35,378 bases of DNA from Alphaproteobacteria bacterium (GTDB lineage Bacteria; Pseudomonadota; Alphaproteobacteria; Rs-D84), in NCBI GenBank assembly GCA_017618175.1, contig JAFZUT010000012.1, positions 1 to 35,378 of the forward strand, read 5' to 3'. Below, in pieces: positions 14,666 to 25,567 of the stretch; the stretch's first letter is position 1; each line of letters starts with the position of its first letter. The position numbers and the translations under genes are program-made. Under the pieces are notes generated by a model. The model saw only the letters and a program-made list of their open reading frames with translations, ran no database searches and was not told the origin of the DNA.

Positions 14666-14685
14666 AAGAACAAAAAGGAATATAA

Positions 14686-15162
<477 letters not shown>

Positions 15163-15185
15163 TACAGAAAGAAAAAGGAAAGAAA

Positions 15186-17267
15186 ATGTCTGTTGGAAAA
15201 ACCGCCCCATTACATATGTATCGTAACATCGGCATTATGGCGCATATCGATGCCGGTAAAACGACAACATCTGAACGTATTTTGTTCTATACCGGTAAGA
15301 CATATAAAATCGGTGAAGTGCACGATGGTGCCGCCACTATGGATTGGATGGAACAGGAACAAGAACGTGGTATTACAATTACGTCTGCGGCAACAACTTG
15401 CTTTTGGCGCGACCATCGTATCAATTTGATTGATACCCCGGGACACGTGGACTTTACAATGGAAGTGGAACGTTCTTTGCGTGTTTTGGACGGTGCGGTT
15501 GCGGTATTTGAATCTGTGTCGGGTGTGCAACCGCAAACAGAAACCGTTTGGCGCCAGGCCGACCGTTACAATGTTCCGCGTATTTGCTTTATTAACAAAA
15601 TGGACCGCGTTGGTGGAAACTTTTTCCGTTGCGTTGATATGATTCGTGAACGTTTGGGGGCAAATCCGTTGGTTTTGAATTTCCCAATCGGTGCCGAAGC
15701 GGACTTTAAGGGCGTGGTTGATGTTGTAGAAATGAAGGGCTTGATTTGGGAAGATGAAATGGGTTCTCATCCGGTTACAATCGAAATTCCCGAAGAATTA
15801 AAAGCCAAAGCCGAAGAATTACATAACAAATTGATTGAAGAAGTTGTGACATTGGATGACACCATTATGGAAGAATATATGGAAGGCAAAATTCCAGATC
15901 ACGACACAATCAAAAAATTATTGCGCAAGGGTGTGATTGCCCAGAACTTTGTTCCAGTTTTGTGTGGAACAGCGTTCAAAAACAAAGGTGTTCAACCGTT
16001 GTTGGATGCGATTGTTGACTATTTGCCGTCACCATTGGATGTTCCGGCGATTAAGGGGACAAAAATGGACCGTGAAACGGCGGCAGAACGTCATCCGGAT
16101 CCAAAAGAACCGTTCAGCGCATTGGCGTTCAAGGTCGCAAACGACCCGTTCGTGGGTAATTTGATGTTTATCCGTATTTATTCGGGTAAATTGACATCCG
16201 GGTCATACATATATAATTCTACACGTGATAAACGTGAACGCGTGGGTCGTATGTTGTTGATGCATTCCAACCAACGCGAAGAAATCAAAGAAGCATCCGC
16301 CGGTGACATTATTACATTGGTCGGTATGAAGGAAACAATTACCGGTGATACATTGTGCGATGAAAACAATCCAATTATTTTGGAAAACATCCATGTTCCG
16401 GAACCGGTTATTTCCATTGCGGTTGAACCGAAAACCAAGGCCGATATTGAAAAGATGTCGTTGGGTTTGCAGGCATTGGCCAAAGAAGATCCTTCGTTCC
16501 GCGTATCGGTTGACGAAGAATCCGGTCAAACGATTTTGGCGGGTGTCGGTGAATTGCACTTGGAAATTTTGGTTGATCGTTTGCTGCGTGAATTCAAGGT
16601 TGATGTTAATGTTGGCGAACCGCGCATTGCATACCGTGAAACATTCCGCCGGCCCGTCACCGAGGAATATACACATAAAAAGCAATCTGGTGGTTCGGGT
16701 CAGTATGCCCAGGTGAAAATTGAATTTGAACCGTTGGAACCGGGCAAAGGATACGAATTTGAAAACAAGATTGTCGGCGGTGCGATTCCAAAAGAATACA
16801 TCCCGGGTGTAGAAAAAGGATTAAAGATAGCGCAACAGACAGGTGTTCTGATTGGCTATCCAACTGTGGATTTCAAGGCGACATTGGTTGATGGTAAATA
16901 TCACGAAGTCGATTCTAATGTGTTGTGCTTTGAAATTGCGGCACGTGCCTGCTTCCGCGAAGCGATGAAAAAGGCCGCGCCAAAGTTGTTGGAACCGATT
17001 ATGAAACTTTCGGTTAATACACCGGAAGAATATGTCGGTGACATTATCGGCGATTTGAACAGTCGTCGCGGACAAATCAATGGTATTGAAACGCAATTTG
17101 GAAATCAGTTGATTTCTGCATATGTGCCGTTGGCGAATTTGTTCGGGTATGTCAAAACGTTGCGTTCTTTGTCCCAGGGGCGTGCAAATCCGTATATGGA
17201 ATTGTCGCACTATGACGAAGTTCCGCAAAATGTCGCAGATGAGGTTATAAAAAAGCTGACAAAATAA
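15186..17267 (+). CDS. fusA: Elongation factor G
   Basis: A 693-residue EF-G. GTPase motifs: [15 protein letters not shown] (P-loop), [15 protein letters not shown] (switch I), [21 protein letters not shown] (G3) and NKMDRVGG (G4). Domain IV carries the [22 protein letters not shown] block and the C-terminal translocation domain. EF-G drives ribosomal translocation and, with RRF, recycling. The ATG at 15186 is preceded by AAAAAGGAAAGAAA; an in-frame ATG at 15156 would overlap the rpsG end and is not used by the family. tuf follows after 90 bases. Confidence 0.98.
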   Translation: MSVGKTAPLHMYRNIGIMAHIDAGKTTTSERILFYTGKTYKIGEVHDGAATMDWMEQEQERGITITSAATTCFWRDHRINLIDTPGHVDFTMEVERSLRVLDGAVAVFESVSGVQPQTETVWRQADRYNVPRICFINKMDRVGGNFFRCVDMIRERLGANPLVLNFPIGAEADFKGVVDVVEMKGLIWEDEMGSHPVTIEIPEELKAKAEELHNKLIEEVVTLDDTIMEEYMEGKIPDHDTIKKLLRKGVIAQNFVPVLCGTAFKNKGVQPLLDAIVDYLPSPLDVPAIKGTKMDRETAAERHPDPKEPFSALAFKVANDPFVGNLMFIRIYSGKLTSGSYIYNSTRDKRERVGRMLLMHSNQREEIKEASAGDIITLVGMKETITGDTLCDENNPIILENIHVPEPVISIAVEPKTKADIEKMSLGLQALAKEDPSFRVSVDEESGQTILAGVGELHLEILVDRLLREFKVDVNVGEPRIAYRETFRRPVTEEYTHKKQSGGSGQYAQVKIEFEPLEPGKGYEFENKIVGGAIPKEYIPGVEKGLKIAQQTGVLIGYPTVDFKATLVDGKYHEVDSNVLCFEIAARACFREAMKKAAPKLLEPIMKLSVNTPEEYVGDIIGDLNSRRGQINGIETQFGNQLISAYVPLANLFGYVKTLRSLSQGRANPYMELSHYDEVPQNVADEVIKKLTK

Positions 17268-17357
17268 AAAAAGATTGAGATTTCTAATTTTGGGTGTAAT
17301 ATCCAATTTCAGGAATCAAAAAAGTAAATTAACAAACCAGAGCCCAAGGAGAAAACC

Positions 17358-18545
17358 ATGGCAAAAGAAAAGTATGTAAGAACCAAGCCACACGTCAATA
17401 TCGGCACTATTGGTCACGTTGACCACGGTAAAACGACATTGACCGCCGCTATTGTTCATTACTATGGCGTTGGTGCGGATGCACAGAAAGGTGTTGACCA
17501 AATCGATAACGCCCCAGAAGAAAAGGCACGCGGTATAACAATTAATACTGCACACGTTGAATATGAAACAGCCAACCGTCACTATGCACACGTTGACTGC
17601 CCGGGACACGCGGACTATGTTAAAAATATGATTACCGGTGCGGCCCAGATGGACGGTGCAATTTTGGTGGTTGCGGCAACCGATGGTCCGATGCCACAAA
17701 CACGTGAACACATTTTGTTGGCGCGTCAGGTCGGTATTCCAAAAATCGTTGTTTATTTGAACAAATGTGATTTGGCAAACGACCCAGAATTGTTGGAATT
17801 GGTTGAAATGGAAATCCGTGAATTGTTGTCTGCAAACGACTTTGACGGTGAAAATGTGCCAATTATCCGTGGTTCTGCGATTTCTGCATTGGAAGACAAG
17901 AAAGATGGTTTCGGTAAAGAATCTATTGATGCGTTGTTAAAGGCGTGCGATGAATACATCCCGATGCCGGAACGTCCAATCGACAAACCGTTCTTGATGC
18001 CAATCGAAGACGTGTTCAGTATCACTGGCCGTGGAACCGTTGTGACGGGTCGTGTCGAAGCCGGTGTTATCAAAGTCGGTGACGAATGCGAAATCGTTGG
18101 TTTGCGTCCAACCCAGAAAACAACTGTTACCGGTGTTGAAATGTTCCGCAAATTGTTGGATCAAGGTGAAGCCGGTGATAACGTTGGTTTGTTGTTGCGT
18201 GGAACCAAGAAAGAAGAAGTTGAACGTGGTCAAATTATCTGCAAACCGGGTTCTATTACCCCGCACACAGATTTCGAAGCAGAAGTCTATATTTTGACCA
18301 AAGAAGAAGGCGGACGTCATACAGCGTTCTTTAGCAACTATCGTCCTCAGTTCTTCTTTAGCACAACCGACGTAACAGGTACTATCACTTTGCCGGCGGA
18401 TAAAGAAATGGTCTTGCCGGGCGATAACGTTCGTATCACGGTTGCATTGATTGCACCTATTGCTATGGACGAAGGCCGTCGCTTTGCTATCCGTGAAGGT
18501 GGACGCACAGTCGGCGCAGGTGTTGTATCCAAGATTATTAAATAA
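17358..18545 (+). CDS. tuf: Elongation factor Tu
   Basis: A 395-residue EF-Tu. [14 protein letters not shown] (P-loop), [14 protein letters not shown] (switch I), [15 protein letters not shown] (G3) and NKCD (G4) are present; domain II has [13 protein letters not shown], and domain III ends [12 protein letters not shown]-Tu delivers aminoacyl-tRNA to the A site. AAGGAG lies 7 bases before the ATG. Gene strings such as tuf-rpsJ are typical of fused str-S10 operons. Only one tuf copy is in the window. Confidence 0.98.
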   Translation: MAKEKYVRTKPHVNIGTIGHVDHGKTTLTAAIVHYYGVGADAQKGVDQIDNAPEEKARGITINTAHVEYETANRHYAHVDCPGHADYVKNMITGAAQMDGAILVVAATDGPMPQTREHILLARQVGIPKIVVYLNKCDLANDPELLELVEMEIRELLSANDFDGENVPIIRGSAISALEDKKDGFGKESIDALLKACDEYIPMPERPIDKPFLMPIEDVFSITGRGTVVTGRVEAGVIKVGDECEIVGLRPTQKTTVTGVEMFRKLLDQGEAGDNVGLLLRGTKKEEVERGQIICKPGSITPHTDFEAEVYILTKEEGGRHTAFFSNYRPQFFFSTTDVTGTITLPADKEMVLPGDNVRITVALIAPIAMDEGRRFAIREGGRTVGAGVVSKIIK

Positions 18546-18559
18546 CAACAATATTTATT

Positions 18560-18588
18560 GGTCGCCCGCGGGAAACCGTTGGGCGGCC
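18560..18588 (+). promoter_or_regulatory. tuf-rpsJ hairpin with GAAA tetraloop
   Basis: The stem GGTCGCCCGCGG pairs with CCGT-T-GGGCGGCC (one bulge, wobbles allowed) around a GAAA loop at 18572-18575. There is no T tract, so it is not a classic terminator. Its position matches where L4-responsive leaders precede rpsJ in other bacteria (inference). Confidence 0.5.
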
Positions 18589-18625
18589 GATAAGTGTGAT
18601 AGACAATAGATAAGGGAAACAAGCA

Positions 18626-18937
18626 ATGGTACCAGCATCAAAAATTCGCATCAAATTGACGGCTTTTGACCACAGAATTTTGGTGGAATCAGTGGAGGAA
18701 ATTGTCAAAACTGCTAAGCGCACCGGCGCAGATGTCGTTGGGCCTGTTCGCTTGCCGACATTGATTCAAAAGTTTACAGTCAATCGTTCGCCGCACGTTG
18801 ATAAAAAATCACGTGAGCAATTCGAAATTCGCAATCATAAAGCGGTTGTCGATATTGTTAATCCAACCCCTCAGACAGTTGATGCACTGATGAAGTTGGA
18901 TTTGGCATCGGGCGTTGATGTAAAAATTAAATTGTAA
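18626..18937 (+). CDS. rpsJ: 30S ribosomal protein S10
   Basis: A 103-residue S10 with [16 protein letters not shown] at the N-terminus, the [28 protein letters not shown] loop that contacts 16S rRNA, and [16 protein letters not shown] at the end. S10 also acts as NusE in transcription antitermination. It opens the S10 portion of the cluster after the hairpin behind tuf. rplC follows after 66 bases. Confidence 0.98.
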   Translation: MVPASKIRIKLTAFDHRILVESVEEIVKTAKRTGADVVGPVRLPTLIQKFTVNRSPHVDKKSREQFEIRNHKAVVDIVNPTPQTVDALMKLDLASGVDVKIKL

Positions 18938-19003
18938 AGGGTTTGTTAGCGTTAGTTTATTGGTGTGATATTCTAACCTCTGACATAAAAAAAGGCAAAA
19001 AAA

Positions 19004-19711
19004 ATGAAACGTAGCGGATTGATTACAACAAAAATGGGGATGACGCGTCTGTATGACGATGCAGGTGTGGCGCATGCGGTAACGGTTTTGTCCGTTGGGG
19101 ATTGCGCGGTTATTGGAAATCGGACGATGGATAAAAATGGTTATGTGGCAAATGTACTTGGTATTCGTGAGGCCAAGGCAAAACATGTGGCCAAACCGCA
19201 AAAGGTTGCGGCAGAAAAGGCGGGCGTAAAACCATATCGTAAAATTGTGGAATTTCGCGTGTCTGATGACTGTGTTATTCCGGTTGGAACGCCGCTGAAT
19301 GCTTCTCATTTTATGGCCGGACAATTTGTTGATGTCCAAGCAACAAGCAAGGGTAAAGGATTCCAAGGTGCGATGAAACGTCACAACTTTGGTGGTAAAG
19401 AAGCGACCCATGGTGTGTTAAAGGCGCATCGTTCGTTGGGTGGTACAGGTATGCGTGAATGGCCGGGTCGTGTTTTGAAGGGTAAAAAGATGTCCGGGCA
19501 AATGGGTAATGAAACCGTGACGGTTCAAAATTTGAAAGTGTTTGGCGTGGACGAAGCAGAAAACTTGGTCTTTGTTGAAGGCGCCGTTCCGGGTTGCAAT
19601 GGAACATTTGTTCTTATTACAGACGCGGTGAAAAAAGAACACAAAGATTTGCCTGTTCCAACATCGGCCAAAGAACCAACAGAAACCAAATCTGAATCTG
19701 TTGCAGAATAG
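19004..19711 (+). CDS. rplC: 50S ribosomal protein L3
   Basis: A 235-residue L3. It has GLITTKMGMTRLYDDAG at the N-terminus, a central basic loop with KGKGFQGAMKRHNFGG and MREWPGRVLKGKKMSGQMGNE, which approaches the peptidyl-transferase centre, and a short lineage-specific acidic tail (SAKEPTETKSESVAE). AAAAAAGGC precedes the ATG. L3 is an early 50S assembly protein. rplD follows after 25 bases. Confidence 0.97.
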   Translation: MKRSGLITTKMGMTRLYDDAGVAHAVTVLSVGDCAVIGNRTMDKNGYVANVLGIREAKAKHVAKPQKVAAEKAGVKPYRKIVEFRVSDDCVIPVGTPLNASHFMAGQFVDVQATSKGKGFQGAMKRHNFGGKEATHGVLKAHRSLGGTGMREWPGRVLKGKKMSGQMGNETVTVQNLKVFGVDEAENLVFVEGAVPGCNGTFVLITDAVKKEHKDLPVPTSAKEPTETKSESVAE

Positions 19712-19736
19712 GTTTTGAAAATTAAGGTGAAACACT

Positions 19737-20360
19737 ATGCAAGTAAATGTTATAAATTTTGATGGCAAAGCGGTCGGCAAGATTGATTTGCAGGATTCTA
19801 TTTTTGGTTTGGATGCACGTGCAGATATTCTGCATCGTGTTGTGACATGGCAACGTGCCAAGGCACGTGCGGGCACCCATGCGGTTAAAACCGTTTCGGA
19901 TGTCGCCGGCAGTGGTAAAAAGGCTTTCAAACAAAAGAAAACCGGTAATGCACGTCAAGGTGAACGTTATAATGTTCATATGCGTGGCGGTGGTGTGGTT
20001 CATGGACCGGTTGTTCGCGACCACAGCATTGATTTGCCGAAAAAGATTCGCGCATTGGGACTTAAGATGGCGCTTTCTTCAAAATTGAAAGAAGACAGTT
20101 TAATCATCATTGATTCAGAAAAAATGTCTGCGGCGAAAACGGGCGCGTTTGCAAAGCAATTGAAAAAATTGAATATTGCGTCTGCGTTGTTTGTTGGTGG
20201 TGAAACCGTGGATGAAAATTTCAAGAAATCGGCATCTAATATTATCAATATTGATGTTTTACCAACCGTTGGTTTGAATGTGTTGGATATCTTGAAACAC
20301 GAAAAATTGGTTTTGACGGCGGATGCGGTCAAGGCCATCGAGGCACGCCTGGCGGCGTAA
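19737..20360 (+). CDS. rplD: 50S ribosomal protein L4
   Basis: A 207-residue L4. The exit-tunnel loop (about residues 41-95) contains WQRAKARAGTHAVKTVSDVAGSG and GNARQGERYNVHMRGGG. The Rossmann-like C-terminal half contains LRALGLK-type KKIRALGLKMALSSKLKE and DVLPTVGLNVLDILKHEKLVLT. L4 lines the exit tunnel and in E. coli represses the S10 operon. AAGGTG precedes the ATG. Confidence 0.97.
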   Translation: MQVNVINFDGKAVGKIDLQDSIFGLDARADILHRVVTWQRAKARAGTHAVKTVSDVAGSGKKAFKQKKTGNARQGERYNVHMRGGGVVHGPVVRDHSIDLPKKIRALGLKMALSSKLKEDSLIIIDSEKMSAAKTGAFAKQLKKLNIASALFVGGETVDENFKKSASNIINIDVLPTVGLNVLDILKHEKLVLTADAVKAIEARLAA

Positions 20361-20391
20361 TGTCAATCGGTTTGAATAAAAGGTTACAGAT

Positions 20392-20724
20392 ATGGCAGAA
20401 AAAAAAGTTAAGACAGAAAAGAAACCAGTTGTAACAGCCGGTGTTTATGATGTGCTGCGTCGCCCAATCGTTTCTGAAAAGGCGGTGAAGTTATCAGAGG
20501 CAAACTCGGTTGCTTTTGAAATCGATGCACGTGCAACCAAAGCGGATGTGGCACGCGCGGTTCAGGCAATATACAATGTTAAACCCACCAAGGTGAACAT
20601 CGTTGTTGTCAAAGGTAAAGTCAAACAATTCCGTGGCCGTGGCACAGGGACTCAGCGCACTGTTAAAAAAGCGTATGTTTCATTGCCTGTGGATGCAAAA
20701 TTGGATTTGGCGACAAACATATAA
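20392..20724 (+). CDS. rplW: 50S ribosomal protein L23
   Basis: A 110-residue L23. VYDVLRRPIVSEKAVKL and VAFEIDARATKADVARAVQAIYNVKPTKVNIV are the family signature, followed by GKVKQFRGRGTGTQ. L23 sits at the tunnel exit and is the docking site for trigger factor and SRP. The N-terminus has a short Lys-rich extension (AEKKVKTEKKPV). rplB follows after 72 bases with a nested hairpin. Confidence 0.97.
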   Translation: MAEKKVKTEKKPVVTAGVYDVLRRPIVSEKAVKLSEANSVAFEIDARATKADVARAVQAIYNVKPTKVNIVVVKGKVKQFRGRGTGTQRTVKKAYVSLPVDAKLDLATNI

Positions 20725-20733
20725 ACAGGTAAA

Positions 20734-20779
20734 CGCCCCCAGCAGAGAATCCAAATAATTGGACGTTAGTGTTGGGGTG
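20734..20779 (+). promoter_or_regulatory. Nested hairpin between rplW and rplB
   Basis: An outer stem CCCCAGC / GTTGGGG and an inner stem TCCAA-ATAA-TTGGA occupy most of the 72-base spacer. There is no T tract. Function unknown; possibly mRNA stability or translational control. Confidence 0.4.
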
Positions 20780-20796
20780 AAAAAAGGATAGAAAAA

Positions 20797-21630
20797 ATGG
20801 CATTGAAAAATTATAAACCAATTACCGCCGGAACACGTGGTCTGGTTTTGATTGACCACAGTGAATTGCACCGTGGTGCACCGGAAAAGGCGTTGACGGT
20901 TGGTTTGAAATCCAAGGGTGGCCGTAATAATTTCGGTCACGTTACCGTTCCACACCAAGGTGGTGGACATAAACGTAAATATCGTTTGATTGATTTCAAA
21001 CGTAAAAAGGTTGATATGCCGGCGACGGTTGTTCGTTTGGAATATGACCCAAATCGTACGGCATTTATTGCGTTGATTGAGTATAAAGATGGTATGCGGT
21101 CATATATTTTGGCGCCGCGTGATTTGAAGGCGGGCGATATTGTTGTATCTGGTGCACATCAAGATATTAAACCGGGTAACGCAATGCCATTGAAAAATAT
21201 GCCGATTGGTACAATTGTTCATAACGTAGAGTTGAAACCGGGTGCCGGTGGTCAATTGGCCCGCAGTGCCGGTTGTTATGCACAATTGATGGGTAAAGAC
21301 GGTGTCTATGCCCAGATTAAGATGAACAGCGGTGAATTGCGCAAGGTTCATTCTGATTGCTTTGCGACGGTTGGCGCGGTTTCTAACCAAGACCAACGTA
21401 ACGTCAATTTGGGCAAGGCCGGTCGTGCGCGTTGGTTGGGTGTTCGCCCATCCGTGCGTGGTATGGCACAAAACCCGGTTGATCATCCGATGGGTGGTGG
21501 TAACGGTCATTCCAAGGGACATGAACCGGTGTCACGTACAGGTATCCCAGCCAAGGGATATCGTACCCGCAGAAATAAACGCACAGCCAAGATGATTATT
21601 CGTAGCAGACATTTGGCAAAGAAAAAATAA
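20797..21630 (+). CDS. rplB: 50S ribosomal protein L2
   Basis: A 277-residue L2. It has [23 protein letters not shown] near the N-terminus and [21 protein letters not shown] near the C-terminus with the conserved His implicated in peptidyl transfer, followed by the basic [19 protein letters not shown] tail. L2 is a primary 23S rRNA binder needed for subunit association. AAAAAAGGA precedes the ATG. Confidence 0.98.
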   Translation: MALKNYKPITAGTRGLVLIDHSELHRGAPEKALTVGLKSKGGRNNFGHVTVPHQGGGHKRKYRLIDFKRKKVDMPATVVRLEYDPNRTAFIALIEYKDGMRSYILAPRDLKAGDIVVSGAHQDIKPGNAMPLKNMPIGTIVHNVELKPGAGGQLARSAGCYAQLMGKDGVYAQIKMNSGELRKVHSDCFATVGAVSNQDQRNVNLGKAGRARWLGVRPSVRGMAQNPVDHPMGGGNGHSKGHEPVSRTGIPAKGYRTRRNKRTAKMIIRSRHLAKKK

Positions 21631-21651
21631 CATAGGTTAGAGGAGTTATAA

Positions 21652-21933
21652 ATGTCTCGTTCAGTTTGGAAAGGTCCGTATGTTCATCCATCTATCTTGA
21701 AAAAGGTGGCGGTGGCAAACGAAAAAAATGATCACAAACCAATTAAAACTTGGTCCCGGGGCAGTACTATTGTCCCACCAATGGTTGGTTTGACGTTCGA
21801 AGTTCACAATGGTAATAAATTTATCCCGGTTTCAATCGTAGAAGATATGGTTGGTCACAAATTGGGTGAATTTGCGCCAACACGCACTTTCAAAGGCCAT
21901 GCGGCGAATAAAAAGGCGGCGGCAGGTAAATAA
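21652..21933 (+). CDS. rpsS: 30S ribosomal protein S19
   Basis: A 93-residue S19. [42 protein letters not shown] and [21 protein letters not shown] are the full family signature. S19 forms the 30S head with S13. AGAGGAG precedes the ATG. rplV follows after 15 bases. Confidence 0.98.
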   Translation: MSRSVWKGPYVHPSILKKVAVANEKNDHKPIKTWSRGSTIVPPMVGLTFEVHNGNKFIPVSIVEDMVGHKLGEFAPTRTFKGHAANKKAAAGK

Positions 21934-21948
21934 TAAAAGGTGTAGATT

Positions 21949-22362
21949 ATGACAAGATATGGAATAAAAGATAATCAAGTTCGCGCGTTCAACAAAATGA
22001 TTCGTGTCAGCCACCAGAAATTAAACCTGGTCTGTGCGATGGTTCGCGGGTTGCCGGTCGACCGTGCGGTTGATGTGTTAAAATTTTCTAAAAAACGCGT
22101 TGCCGGTGAAGTTTTGAAAACTTTGCTGTCGGCGATTGCAAATGCAGAACACAACAAGAATTTGCCGGTGGACACTTTGTTCATCAAAGAAATTTGGTGT
22201 GGCAAGGCATTGACAATGAAACGTATTATGCCGGGACCACGTGGCAGTGCGCGTCCAATTTTGAAACCGTTTTCTAATTTGACGATTGTTTTGGAATCTG
22301 GGGCGGCGCCGAAAAAAGAAACGGCAAAGAAAAAAGAACCGAAAAAAGAAACAAAAAAATAA
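21949..22362 (+). CDS. rplV: 50S ribosomal protein L22
   Basis: A 137-residue L22. The VSHQKLNLVCAMVRGLPVDRAVDVL helix region is followed by the tunnel hairpin KRIMPGPRGSARPILKPFSNLTIVLE. A Lys/Glu-rich C-terminal tail (PKKETAKKKEPKKETKK) extends beyond the usual end and is probably disordered. L22 lines the exit tunnel. An 87-base spacer with three hairpins separates it from rpsC. Confidence 0.96.
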   Translation: MTRYGIKDNQVRAFNKMIRVSHQKLNLVCAMVRGLPVDRAVDVLKFSKKRVAGEVLKTLLSAIANAEHNKNLPVDTLFIKEIWCGKALTMKRIMPGPRGSARPILKPFSNLTIVLESGAAPKKETAKKKEPKKETKK

Positions 22363-22366
22363 AAGA

Positions 22367-22415
22367 ACCGTGCGCGGTGGTATGGGGGCAACCCCGGAAT
22401 AAAACCAATTGGTTT
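22367..22415 (+). promoter_or_regulatory. Three consecutive hairpins between rplV and rpsC
   Basis: ACCG-TGCG-CGGT (22367-22378), GGGG-GCAA-CCCC with a GNRA tetraloop (22384-22395) and the 14-bp palindrome AAACCAATTGGTTT (22402-22415). None has a T tract. This is one of the largest spacers in the S10 portion. Confidence 0.4.
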
Positions 22416-22449
22416 CAAGAACACCGAACACAAACAGTAAGGAAAAAAA

Positions 22450-23151
22450 ATGGGACAGAAAGTATCGCCAATTGCACAGCGTTTGTCTATCAATAAAATC
22501 CCGGATTCCCGTTGGATTGTTGATAAAAAACACTATGCAGAATTCTTGGCAGAAGATAATACGATTCGTAAATTTATCGAAAAGAAACTGAAAAAGGCCG
22601 GCGTGGCAAAGATTGTTATTGACCGTATCGCCAAAAAAGTGGTTGTGACGGTTCATACATCACGTCCGGGTATGATTATCGGTAAAAATGGCGCGGATAT
22701 CGAAGCGTTGCGCAACGATATCAAAAAATTGGTTAAAAATGACCAAGTTGTCGTTAATATTTACGAGGTTCGCCGTCCGGATTTGAACGCACAATTGGTT
22801 GCCCAAGGCATTGCACAGCAAATTGAAGGTCGTGTATCTTATAAACGCGCGATGAAAAAGGCGATTCAAAATGCCCAGAAAGCGGGCGCCCAAGGTGTCA
22901 AGGTTATGTGCAGTGGCCGATTGAATGGTGCGGAAATCGCGCGCAGTGAACAGATTCGTGAAGGTCGCATTCCGTTGCACACTTTGCGTGCAGATATTGA
23001 CTATGCCGCGGTCCAGGCCAAAACCACATACGGTGTTGTTGGGGTTAAGGTTTGGATTTACACCGGTGATGTCGTGAACAAGGAAAAGTTGGCGTCAGAA
23101 ATGGCACGTCCCACTGAATACGCCGGCACAAGCGATAGAAGAACAAAATAA
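22450..23151 (+). CDS. rpsC: 30S ribosomal protein S3
   Basis: A 233-residue S3. It starts MGQKVSPIAQRLSINK, has a KH type II domain with RPGMIIGKNGADIEALRNDIKK, and the C-terminal domain SGRLNGAEIARSEQIREGRIPLHTLRADIDYA. S3 lines the mRNA entry tunnel and contributes to helicase activity. AAGGAAAAAAA precedes the ATG. rplP follows after 25 bases. Confidence 0.98.
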   Translation: MGQKVSPIAQRLSINKIPDSRWIVDKKHYAEFLAEDNTIRKFIEKKLKKAGVAKIVIDRIAKKVVVTVHTSRPGMIIGKNGADIEALRNDIKKLVKNDQVVVNIYEVRRPDLNAQLVAQGIAQQIEGRVSYKRAMKKAIQNAQKAGAQGVKVMCSGRLNGAEIARSEQIREGRIPLHTLRADIDYAAVQAKTTYGVVGVKVWIYTGDVVNKEKLASEMARPTEYAGTSDRRTK

Positions 23152-23176
23152 TTCTTAGAAAGTTGAGGTTTGTATC

Positions 23177-23590
23177 ATGTTAATGCCAAATAAGACAAAA
23201 TTTCGCAAACAGCACAAAGGCCGCATCCATGGCGTTGCCAAGGGCGGCAGTGAATTAGCGTTCGGTTCGTTTGGGCTGAAAGCCATGTCGCCTGAACGTA
23301 TCACGGCGCGTCAAATCGAGGCCGCACGTCGTGCAATCACCCGTCGTATGAGACGTATGGGTAAACTTTGGATTCGTGTGTTCCCGGATGTTCCGGTCAC
23401 CGCCAAACCTGCCCAGGTCCGTATGGGTAAAGGTAAAGGTGCGGTTGAATATTGGATTTGCCGTGTTAAACCGGGTCGTATAATCTTTGAATTGGACGGT
23501 GTTAAACCGGATGTCGCCATGGAGGCATTTGCTTTGGCGGCCGCCAAGTTGCCGGTCAAAACAAAAATCGTTGAACGTAAAGTTAACTAA
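23177..23590 (+). CDS. rplP: 50S ribosomal protein L16
   Basis: A 137-residue L16 with [35 protein letters not shown] and [19 protein letters not shown]. The start MLMPNKTK is the universal form of this family. L16 contacts the A-site tRNA elbow and is a late 50S assembly protein. rpmC follows after 20 bases. Confidence 0.98.
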   Translation: MLMPNKTKFRKQHKGRIHGVAKGGSELAFGSFGLKAMSPERITARQIEAARRAITRRMRRMGKLWIRVFPDVPVTAKPAQVRMGKGKGAVEYWICRVKPGRIIFELDGVKPDVAMEAFALAAAKLPVKTKIVERKVN

Positions 23591-23610
23591 TTCGTTGTAA
23601 GGTGACAGAT

Positions 23611-23796
23611 ATGGCAGAAAAGAAAACAGAATCTTTGAAAAAAGAAGAATTGCAAAGCAAATTGGTTGATTTGAAAAAGACTCAAATGAATCAACGCTTT
23701 CAGCACGCTGCGGGTCAATTGCCTAAAACTCACGTTTTGCGTAAAACCCGTCGTGAAATTGCACGCGTGAAAACACAATTGAACGCGGCAGAATAA
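23611..23796 (+). CDS. rpmC: 50S ribosomal protein L29
   Basis: A 61-residue L29: helical protein with LKKEELQSKLVDLKKTQMNQRFQ, KTHVLRKTRREIARVKTQL and a short end. The ATG at 23611 was chosen over an in-frame GTG at 23602 because AAGG lies 8 bases upstream and overlaps the GTG. L29 flanks the tunnel exit beside L23. The 93-base spacer to rpsQ contains two small hairpins (ACCG-ATTT-CGGT and CCAAA-TT-TTTGG). Confidence 0.95.
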   Translation: MAEKKTESLKKEELQSKLVDLKKTQMNQRFQHAAGQLPKTHVLRKTRREIARVKTQLNAAE

Positions 23797-23889
23797 AATT
23801 ACCGATTTCGGTTGAGATTTCCAAATTTTTGGTTATCATATACCGGGTTGGCCAAAAGTAAACAAGAAAAGTATATAAGGAATAAGGTT

Positions 23890-24159
23890 ATGCCAAGACG
23901 TATACTGCAAGGAACAGTTAGAAGTACCGCAAATGACAAGACGGTTGTTGTAGAAGTTGAACGCCGTTTCCGTCACCCGCTGTATGGAAAATTTGTTAAG
24001 CAGAACAAAAAGTACAAGGCGCACGATGAAGACAACAAGTACAAAGTTGGCGACATTGTTGCGATTGAAGAACATCGGCCGATATCCAAAACTAAATCTT
24101 GGGTAGTAAAAGGTTTGGTTGGGGTATCCAAAGACAACGATGTAGAAGTAGCAGACTAA
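23890..24159 (+). CDS. rpsQ: 30S ribosomal protein S17
   Basis: An 89-residue S17 (OB fold). [44 protein letters not shown] and [20 protein letters not shown] are conserved. The ATG at 23890 follows AAGGAATAAGG; an in-frame extension to 23812 lacks family homology. S17 binds the 16S rRNA 5' domain. The next spacer (115 bases) is the longest before secY. Confidence 0.97.
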   Translation: MPRRILQGTVRSTANDKTVVVEVERRFRHPLYGKFVKQNKKYKAHDEDNKYKVGDIVAIEEHRPISKTKSWVVKGLVGVSKDNDVEVAD

Positions 24160-24274
24160 AAAAAATCAACCCAGGGATTTTTGAGGGGGCATTGGTCTTC
24201 GTGACGGGTGCTTCAGTCGGGTCCCATAACAAAGCAGTGGGGAATCGCCCCATTTGCAGGACGAGGATAAGGTT
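24160..24274 (+). promoter_or_regulatory. 115-base spacer before rplN
   Basis: It lies where the spc operon begins in other bacteria. It contains a TGGGG-AATCG-CCCCA hairpin (24238-24252) just before the rplN ribosome-binding site and a GACGGGTGC...GTCGGGTCCC segment, but no convincing -35/-10 pair. No gene is seen in it. Confidence 0.35.
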
Positions 24275-24649
24275 ATGATTCAAAATGAAACAGTTATGAC
24301 GGTTGCAGATAACAGTGGTGCGCGTAAAGCAATGTGCATCAAGGTTTTGGGTGGTTCACACCGCCGCTATGCCACCGTTGGTGATAAAATTGTTGTTGCC
24401 ATCAAAGAAGCGATTCCGCGTGGTAAAGTTCAAAAAGGTACTGTGCAACGTGCAATTATCGTTCGTACAAAGTTCCCGATTAAACGTGCGGATGGTTCAA
24501 TAATTCGATTTGATGACAATGCGGTTGTTCTTATAAACAAGAACAATTTTGAACCGATTGGCACACGTATTTTTGGGCCGATTGCGCGTGAAGTGCGTCG
24601 CAAATATGACGTTCAAAAGATTGTGTCTTTGGCACCGGAAGTATTATAA
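24275..24649 (+). CDS. rplN: 50S ribosomal protein L14
   Basis: A 124-residue L14 with [31 protein letters not shown] start, [17 protein letters not shown] and [32 protein letters not shown]. The ATG at 24275 is preceded by GAGGATAAGG and is the family start; a TTG at 24254 in frame is not. L14 forms an intersubunit bridge and is the docking site of RsfS. Confidence 0.97.
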   Translation: MIQNETVMTVADNSGARKAMCIKVLGGSHRRYATVGDKIVVAIKEAIPRGKVQKGTVQRAIIVRTKFPIKRADGSIIRFDDNAVVLINKNNFEPIGTRIFGPIAREVRRKYDVQKIVSLAPEVL

Positions 24650-24664
24650 CAAAAGGCGTGTAAA

Positions 24665-24967
24665 ATGAAAATTAAAAAAGGCGATGAAGTCGTAGTTATT
24701 TCGGGAAAGTACAAAGGCGTCAAAGGTGCAGTGCTGGAAGCGCGCCCGACAGAATCCCGTGTTGTTGTTGCCGGTGTGAACCGTCACAAATGGCATGTCA
24801 AACCGACCCAGGATAAACCTGGTCATATCGTTGATCGCGAGGCCCCAATCCACATATCTAATGTTGCGTTGGTTGATCCAAAAACTAAAAAGCCGACACG
24901 CGTTGGATACAAAATGGAAAAGGGTAAAAAAGTTCGTGTTGCCAAAAAGTCTGGTACGGAATTGTAG
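24665..24967 (+). CDS. rplX: 50S ribosomal protein L24
   Basis: A 100-residue L24. It has the KOW motif [21 protein letters not shown], then [33 protein letters not shown], and a basic C-terminus. L24 initiates 50S assembly. rplE follows after 40 bases that hold a CTGTTA-loop hairpin. Confidence 0.97.
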   Translation: MKIKKGDEVVVISGKYKGVKGAVLEARPTESRVVVAGVNRHKWHVKPTQDKPGHIVDREAPIHISNVALVDPKTKKPTRVGYKMEKGKKVRVAKKSGTEL

Positions 24968-24974
24968 AAAAACA

Positions 24975-24990
24975 TCCCGCTGTTACGGGA
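24975..24990 (+). promoter_or_regulatory. CTGTTA-loop hairpin before rplE (L5)
   Basis: TCCCG-CTGTTA-CGGGA. It shares the 12-nt core CCGCTGTTACGG with the hairpin before rplR and ends 17 bases before the rplE ATG, directly upstream of the Shine-Dalgarno sequence. No T tract. Confidence 0.55.
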
Positions 24991-25007
24991 AATAAAAGGA
25001 AAAAGAA

Positions 25008-25553
25008 ATGCAAAGCAGATTGCGTGAAATTTATGAAAAAGAGATTGTTCCTGAATTGGTCAAAGAATTCGGGTACGAGAATATGTTGGCGGTGCCAAAA
25101 TTGTCCAAGATTGTTTTGAATATGGGCGTTGGCGAAGCCGTTGCAGACAAAAAGAAATTGGATGCTGCGGTCACAGATTTGACGGCGATTGCCGCACAGA
25201 AACCAATTGTGACACATGCAAAGAAGTCAATCGCAACCTATCGTTTGCGTGAAGGTCAGGCGATTGGAACCAAGGTGACATTGCGTGGTAAACGTATGTA
25301 CGATTTCTTGGACAAATTGATTACGGTTGCGTTGCCGCGTGTCAAAGACTTTCGTGGTTTGTCCAAATCTAAATTCGATGGTCGTGGAAACTATGCGTTC
25401 GGTATCAAAGAACATTTGATATTCCCGGAAATTTCTATCGATAAAATCGATTCGATTCGCGGTATGGACATCGTAATCGCAACAACCGCAAAAACAGATG
25501 ATGAAGCGCGTGCATTGCTGACCAAAATCGGCCTGCCGTTGGTATTGAAATAA
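25008..25553 (+). CDS. rplE: 50S ribosomal protein L5
   Basis: A 181-residue L5. [40 protein letters not shown], the [16 protein letters not shown] loop and [23 protein letters not shown] are conserved. L5 binds 5S rRNA (loop C) and forms the central protuberance. AAAAGGAAAAAGAA precedes the ATG. rpsN follows after 14 bases. Confidence 0.98.
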   Translation: MQSRLREIYEKEIVPELVKEFGYENMLAVPKLSKIVLNMGVGEAVADKKKLDAAVTDLTAIAAQKPIVTHAKKSIATYRLREGQAIGTKVTLRGKRMYDFLDKLITVALPRVKDFRGLSKSKFDGRGNYAFGIKEHLIFPEISIDKIDSIRGMDIVIATTAKTDDEARALLTKIGLPLVLK

Positions 25554-25567
25554 TAAAAGGGACAAAA